From: Halomontanus rarus
Lineage (GTDB): Archaea > Halobacteriota > Halobacteria > Halobacteriales > Natrialbaceae
NCBI RefSeq assembly: GCF_017357405.1
Contig: NZ_CP071597.1
Location: forward strand, 3,596,001 to 3,660,000
Direction: 5' to 3'
Length of the DNA: 64,000 nucleotides
In this document: one piece after another, positions 61,322 through 64,000 of the stretch
How positions within the stretch are numbered: position 1 is the first letter of the stretch
Layout: each line of letters opens with the position of its first letter
Made by a program: the position numbers and the translations under genes
The notes under the pieces: generated by a model
Databases searched by the model: none
Told to the model about the DNA's origin: nothing
The model's input: the letters and a program-made list of their open reading frames with translations, nothing else

Positions 61322-63142
61322 TCACTCGAGGACGACCAGCGAGTCGCCCATATCGACGCTCTCGCCCTCGGAGACGGCGATTTGCGTGACGGTGCCGCCG
61401 CGGGAGGCGACGATGTCGTTTTCCATCTTCATCGCCTCCAGGACGACCAGCACGTCGCCCGCTTCGACCTCGTCGCCCTCGGCGACGTCTACGGAGAGAA
61501 TCGTCCCCTGCATCTCGGCGGTGACGTGTTCGCCGTCGCCCTCGATTTCGATTTCGGGGGCCTCAGAACCGTCGTCGCCGGTCGAACCGGGGCGACCGGG
61601 TGGTGAGCCGGACCCGCCGGCACCGGCCCCACCGTTCCCCACGGGGAGCGCCGCGCCGCCGCGTTCCTCGAGGTTGACCTCGAACCGTTTGCCGTTGACC
61701 TCGACGGTGAACTCCCGTTCGACGACCTCCTCGTCTTCGTCCTCGTCCCCGGCGCTCTCGTCGGGGCCCCACTGGGACTGAGCGTCCTCGATCCGTTCGA
61801 CCTCGAGTTCATCGTCGAGGTACTTCGTCGTGTGCTCGCCGGCGACGAACGTCTCGTCGGTGAGCATCAGTCGGTGGAACGGGACGATCGTCGTGACGCC
61901 TTCGATCTCGTACTCGCGGAGCGCGCGCAGCGACCGGGAGATACACTCGTCGCGGTCTTCGCCGTAGACGATCAGTTTCGCGATCATCGAGTCGTAGTCG
62001 GTGACGATTTCGTCACCCTGTCGCAGGGCGTCGTCCATGCGGACGCCGATCCCGCCCGGCGGATCGTACGTGACGAGTTTGCCCCCGGAGGCCGGCTGGA
62101 AGTCCTTCGCCGCGTTCTCCGCGTTGATTCGGAACTCCATGGCGTGACCGTCGATCTCGACGTCGTCCTGGCTGAAGGCGAGTTCGTCGCCGTCCGCGAC
62201 GCGAATCTGCCACTTCACGATGTCGATGCCCGTGATCTCCTCGGTGACGGTGTGCTCGACCTGAATCCGCGTGTTGACCTCGAGGAAGTAGAAGTTGCCG
62301 TCTTCGACGAGGAACTCGACGGTACCGGCGTTGACGTAGTCCGATTCCTTCACGCCTCTGCGGGCGGCCTCGCCGATCTCTTCCCGGAGGTCGTCGGAGA
62401 GCGCCGGCGACGGTCCCTCTTCGATGACCTTCTGGTGGCGGCGCTGGAGCGAACAGTCGCGTTCGCCCAGATGCCGGACGTTACCGTGTGTGTCGGCGAT
62501 GATCTGGACCTCGATGTGACGCGGATTCTCGAGGTAGCGCTCGAGGTAAACAGAGTCGTTGTCGAAGTAGGCTTCACCCTCGCGGCGGGCGCTCTCGAAC
62601 TGGTCGTCGACCTCGCTTTCGTCTTCGACGACCTTCATGCCGCGGCCGCCACCGCCACCCTCCGCTTTGATGGCGATCGGGTAGCCGTGTTCCTCGCCGA
62701 ACGCGCGGACCTCCTCGGGATCGGTCACGGGATCGGTCGTCCCGGGGACGATCGGGACGTCGGCCGCGTTCATGACCGTCCGAGCCTTGGTCTTCTCGCC
62801 GAGGGTCTCCATCGACTCGCTCGCGGGGCCGATCCAGGTAATCCCGTCGGTCTCTTCGACCTTGCGCGCGAACGCAGCGTTCTCTGCGAGGAAGCCGTAG
62901 CCGGGGTGAATGGCGTCGGCGTCGGCCTTGCGCGCGGCCTCGATGACGGCCTCGTGGTCGAGATACGAGTCGGCCGCCCTGGCGGGGCCAATGTTGTAGG
63001 CCTCATCGGCGTACCGGACGTGTCCCGAGTTCTTATCGGCCTCCGAGTAGACGGCGACGGTTCCGACGTTCAACTCCTCGCACGCCCGCATGACTCTGAC
63101 GGCGATCTCACCGCGGTTGGCAACGAGAACCTTCCGAAACAT
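61322..63142 (-). CDS. pccA: acyl-CoA (propionyl/acetyl-CoA) carboxylase, biotin carboxylase plus biotin carrier subunit
   Basis: 606 residues. Residues 1-450 form biotin carboxylase: [36 protein letters not shown]-grasp [45 protein letters not shown]. After a Gly/Pro/Ser linker comes the biotinyl domain with [15 protein letters not shown] (biotinylated Lys). It carboxylates biotin for the PccB transferase, producing methylmalonyl-CoA and/or malonyl-CoA. Minus-strand A-rich TATA-like AAAAAGTAAGG lies about 30 bases before the start, so it may also be transcribed on its own. Confidence 0.95.
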   Translation of the reverse strand: MFRKVLVANRGEIAVRVMRACEELNVGTVAVYSEADKNSGHVRYADEAYNIGPARAADSYLDHEAVIEAARKADADAIHPGYGFLAENAAFARKVEETDGITWIGPASESMETLGEKTKARTVMNAADVPIVPGTTDPVTDPEEVRAFGEEHGYPIAIKAEGGGGGRGMKVVEDESEVDDQFESARREGEAYFDNDSVYLERYLENPRHIEVQIIADTHGNVRHLGERDCSLQRRHQKVIEEGPSPALSDDLREEIGEAARRGVKESDYVNAGTVEFLVEDGNFYFLEVNTRIQVEHTVTEEITGIDIVKWQIRVADGDELAFSQDDVEIDGHAMEFRINAENAAKDFQPASGGKLVTYDPPGGIGVRMDDALRQGDEIVTDYDSMIAKLIVYGEDRDECISRSLRALREYEIEGVTTIVPFHRLMLTDETFVAGEHTTKYLDDELEVERIEDAQSQWGPDESAGDEDEDEEVVEREFTVEVNGKRFEVNLEERGGAALPVGNGGAGAGGSGSPPGRPGSTGDDGSEAPEIEIEGDGEHVTAEMQGTILSVDVAEGDEVEAGDVLVVLEAMKMENDIVASRGGTVTQIAVSEGESVDMGDSLVVLE

Positions 63143-63276
63143 TCCTGTTGAAACCCTCGAGAGGGCCCTACCTTACTTTTTCGCAACCAGTGCCGTCGCG
63201 ACGGTGGCTGTCGGGGATGGATGAGCGATCGAGAAGGGAACGACGCAGACGAAACTCGGCCGTAACGGGTCCGCCT

Positions 63277-63633
63277 TCAGAACCGATCCGTCCGCCCCGC
63301 CGCCGTCCAGGCGTTCGTGGGCGCGTCCTTCGGGACGCGGGTGTACCGTCGTTGTTGGGCGCGCATCCGCCCGGCGAACGCCCAGCGGCGTCCCTCCCAC
63401 GTCTCCTCGACGTCCTCGCCCGCGGCAGCGGCGGCCGCGAGTTCTCGATCCCGGAGGTGGGCGCCGACGGCGACGGCGATTGCCGCAGCCTCTTGGGCAC
63501 TCGCGTCGTCGGGGATCGTGAGATCGAGACTCCCGGTGCCCGCCTCGAGTGGTCGCGTTGGTGTCGTCGATTCCGAATCTGAATCCGACTCCGAATCGTC
63601 GACGACGGACCGGGAACTGGATTCCGGAGCCAT
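63277..63633 (-). CDS. pccX: small acidic carboxylase subunit (PccX-like, acc operon protein)
   Basis: 118 residues. After a Ser/Asp-rich N-terminus comes [58 protein letters not shown]. The pattern (IPDDAS-xEEAAAIxAA.. then W..RRWAFAGR) is that of the epsilon-like small subunits of acyl-CoA carboxylases. In haloarchaea the third subunit PccX is known to be needed for propionyl-CoA carboxylase activity. ATG overlaps the pccB stop (TGATG). It lies between pccB and pccA. Confidence 0.85.
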   Translation of the reverse strand: MAPESSSRSVVDDSESDSDSESTTPTRPLEAGTGSLDLTIPDDASAQEAAAIAVAVGAHLRDRELAAAAAAGEDVEETWEGRRWAFAGRMRAQQRRYTRVPKDAPTNAWTAAGRTDRF

Positions 63634-64000
63634 CAGAGCGGAATGTTCCCGTGTTTCTTGTCGGGAGTCTCTTCACGTTTGGTCTCGAGCATCTCGAGGT
63701 CGTCGATCAGTCGCGGCCGGGTTTCGGTGGGGAGGATGACGTCGTCGAGGAAGCCCTTGTCCGTCGCGGTGTAGGGGTTGGCGAACTCCTCGCGGTACTC
63801 CTCGATGAGTTCGTCCCGGAGTTCGTCGGGGTTGTCGGCCTCCTCGAGTTCGTCGCGGTAGAGGATGTTGACCGCGCCCTGCGGGCCCATGACCGCGATC
63901 TCGGCGGTCGGCCAGGCGTAGTTGATGTCGGCGCCGAGGTTCTTCGAGGCCATCACGCAGTAGGCGCCGCCGTAGGCTTTGCGGGTGATCACCGTCAACA
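63633..64000 (-). CDS. pccB: acyl-CoA carboxylase carboxyltransferase subunit, 5' part outside window (partial)
   Basis: Only the last ~121 residues are present. [50 protein letters not shown] is the C-terminal crotonase-fold half of propionyl-CoA carboxylase beta subunits. The end [20 protein letters not shown] is represented by [20 protein letters not shown], with a C-terminal [14 protein letters not shown] as usual. Transfers the carboxyl group from biotin to the acyl-CoA. First gene of the pccB-pccX-pccA group on the minus strand. Confidence 0.95.
   Translation of the reverse strand, partial: LTVITRKAYGGAYCVMASKNLGADINYAWPTAEIAVMGPQGAVNILYRDELEEADNPDELRDELIEEYREEFANPYTATDKGFLDDVILPTETRPRLIDDLEMLETKREETPDKKHGNIPL

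Noticed and set aside
61832..63151. 439-codon plus-strand frame opposite pccA
   Set aside because: Shadow of the biotin carboxylase gene; no recognisable motif.
1..64000. CRISPR arrays, insertion sequences, restriction or toxin-antitoxin modules
   Set aside because: No regularly spaced repeats, transposase, Cas, methylase or toxin-like pairs were seen on either strand.

Overview
The window is chromosomal DNA from a halophilic archaeon (class Halobacteria, probably the Natrialbaceae group). The evidence is high GC with strong G/C third-position bias, very acidic proteins (Asp/Glu-rich linkers in GINS, uS2, eL24 and TrpF), T/A-rich TATA boxes about 25-30 bases before many start codons (leaderless mRNAs), archaeal/eukaryal information genes (Cdc48, GINS, PriS, RNA polymerase D/N/K, eL18, eS28, eL24, L7Ae), an intron-containing tRNA-Met, TmcA, and a Tat-type lipoprotein style. 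Assignment below class level is inference.

Layout. 1-3.8 kb: trpD(partial)-trpF-trpE-trpG. 3.9-8.7 kb: a tiny membrane protein, the B12-dependent ribonucleotide reductase NrdJ, a zinc micro-protein and a HalX response regulator. 8.8-12 kb: VTT-domain membrane protein, DUF5830-like protein, DUF7115-like protein, split tRNA-Met(CAT). 12-14.5 kb: DUF7127-like protein overlapping Cdc48. 14.7-18.6 kb (minus strand): Bcp peroxiredoxin, GINS51 and PriS, a decayed membrane-protein gene, and a GNAT acetyltransferase. 18.8-22 kb: archease, DoxX-like protein, RtcB. 22-24.2 kb: a small acidic protein, a Bat-type HTH regulator, MoaA. 24.3-28.4 kb: a minus-strand DUF7519/DUF58/DUF4129 operon and a small low-GC membrane protein. 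28.6-37 kb: the tRNA-Ser-uS13-uS4-uS11-RpoD-tRNA-Leu-eL18-uL13-uS9-RpoN-RpoK-enolase-uS2 operon, followed by mevalonate kinase and isopentenyl phosphate kinase. 37-39.7 kb: an ABC-ATPase remnant, a structured RNA element, RNase J and the isoprenyl diphosphate synthase. 40-46.3 kb: a large Tat lipoprotein, GluRS, small and membrane proteins, and an SDR. 46.3-50.3 kb: TmcA (minus), then L7Ae-eS28-eL24-Ndk behind a structured leader. 50.7-55.4 kb: DUF7344-like wHTH, Mn/Fe-SOD, DUF5827-like protein with a P-loop ATPase, an MBL hydrolase, and a membrane-anchored wHTH regulator. 55.6-57 kb: tRNA-Glu followed by a lower-GC islet (lipoprotein, CheY-like receiver). 57-61.2 kb: GH105 hydrolase, AroE, RNA ligase, PheA. 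61.3-64 kb (minus): acyl-CoA carboxylase genes pccA, pccX and pccB (partial).

Connections. TrpDFEG, AroE and PheA belong to aromatic amino-acid synthesis. MVK, IPK and IdsA are steps of the archaeal mevalonate/isopentenyl-phosphate route to lipid precursors. tRNA-Met with an intron, RtcB, archease and TmcA belong together functionally: splicing, ligation, and acetylation of the Met wobble cytidine. PriS and GINS are replisome parts.

No complete mobile element, CRISPR array or obvious new defence system was found. The most interesting unexplained signals are RNA-level: a long base-paired element ahead of RNase J, and a branched leader ahead of L7Ae that holds kink-turn ingredients. Two clear gene fossils and a tRNA-adjacent low-GC islet are also notable. 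Start sites, domain names with DUF numbers, and all RNA folds come from reading by eye.
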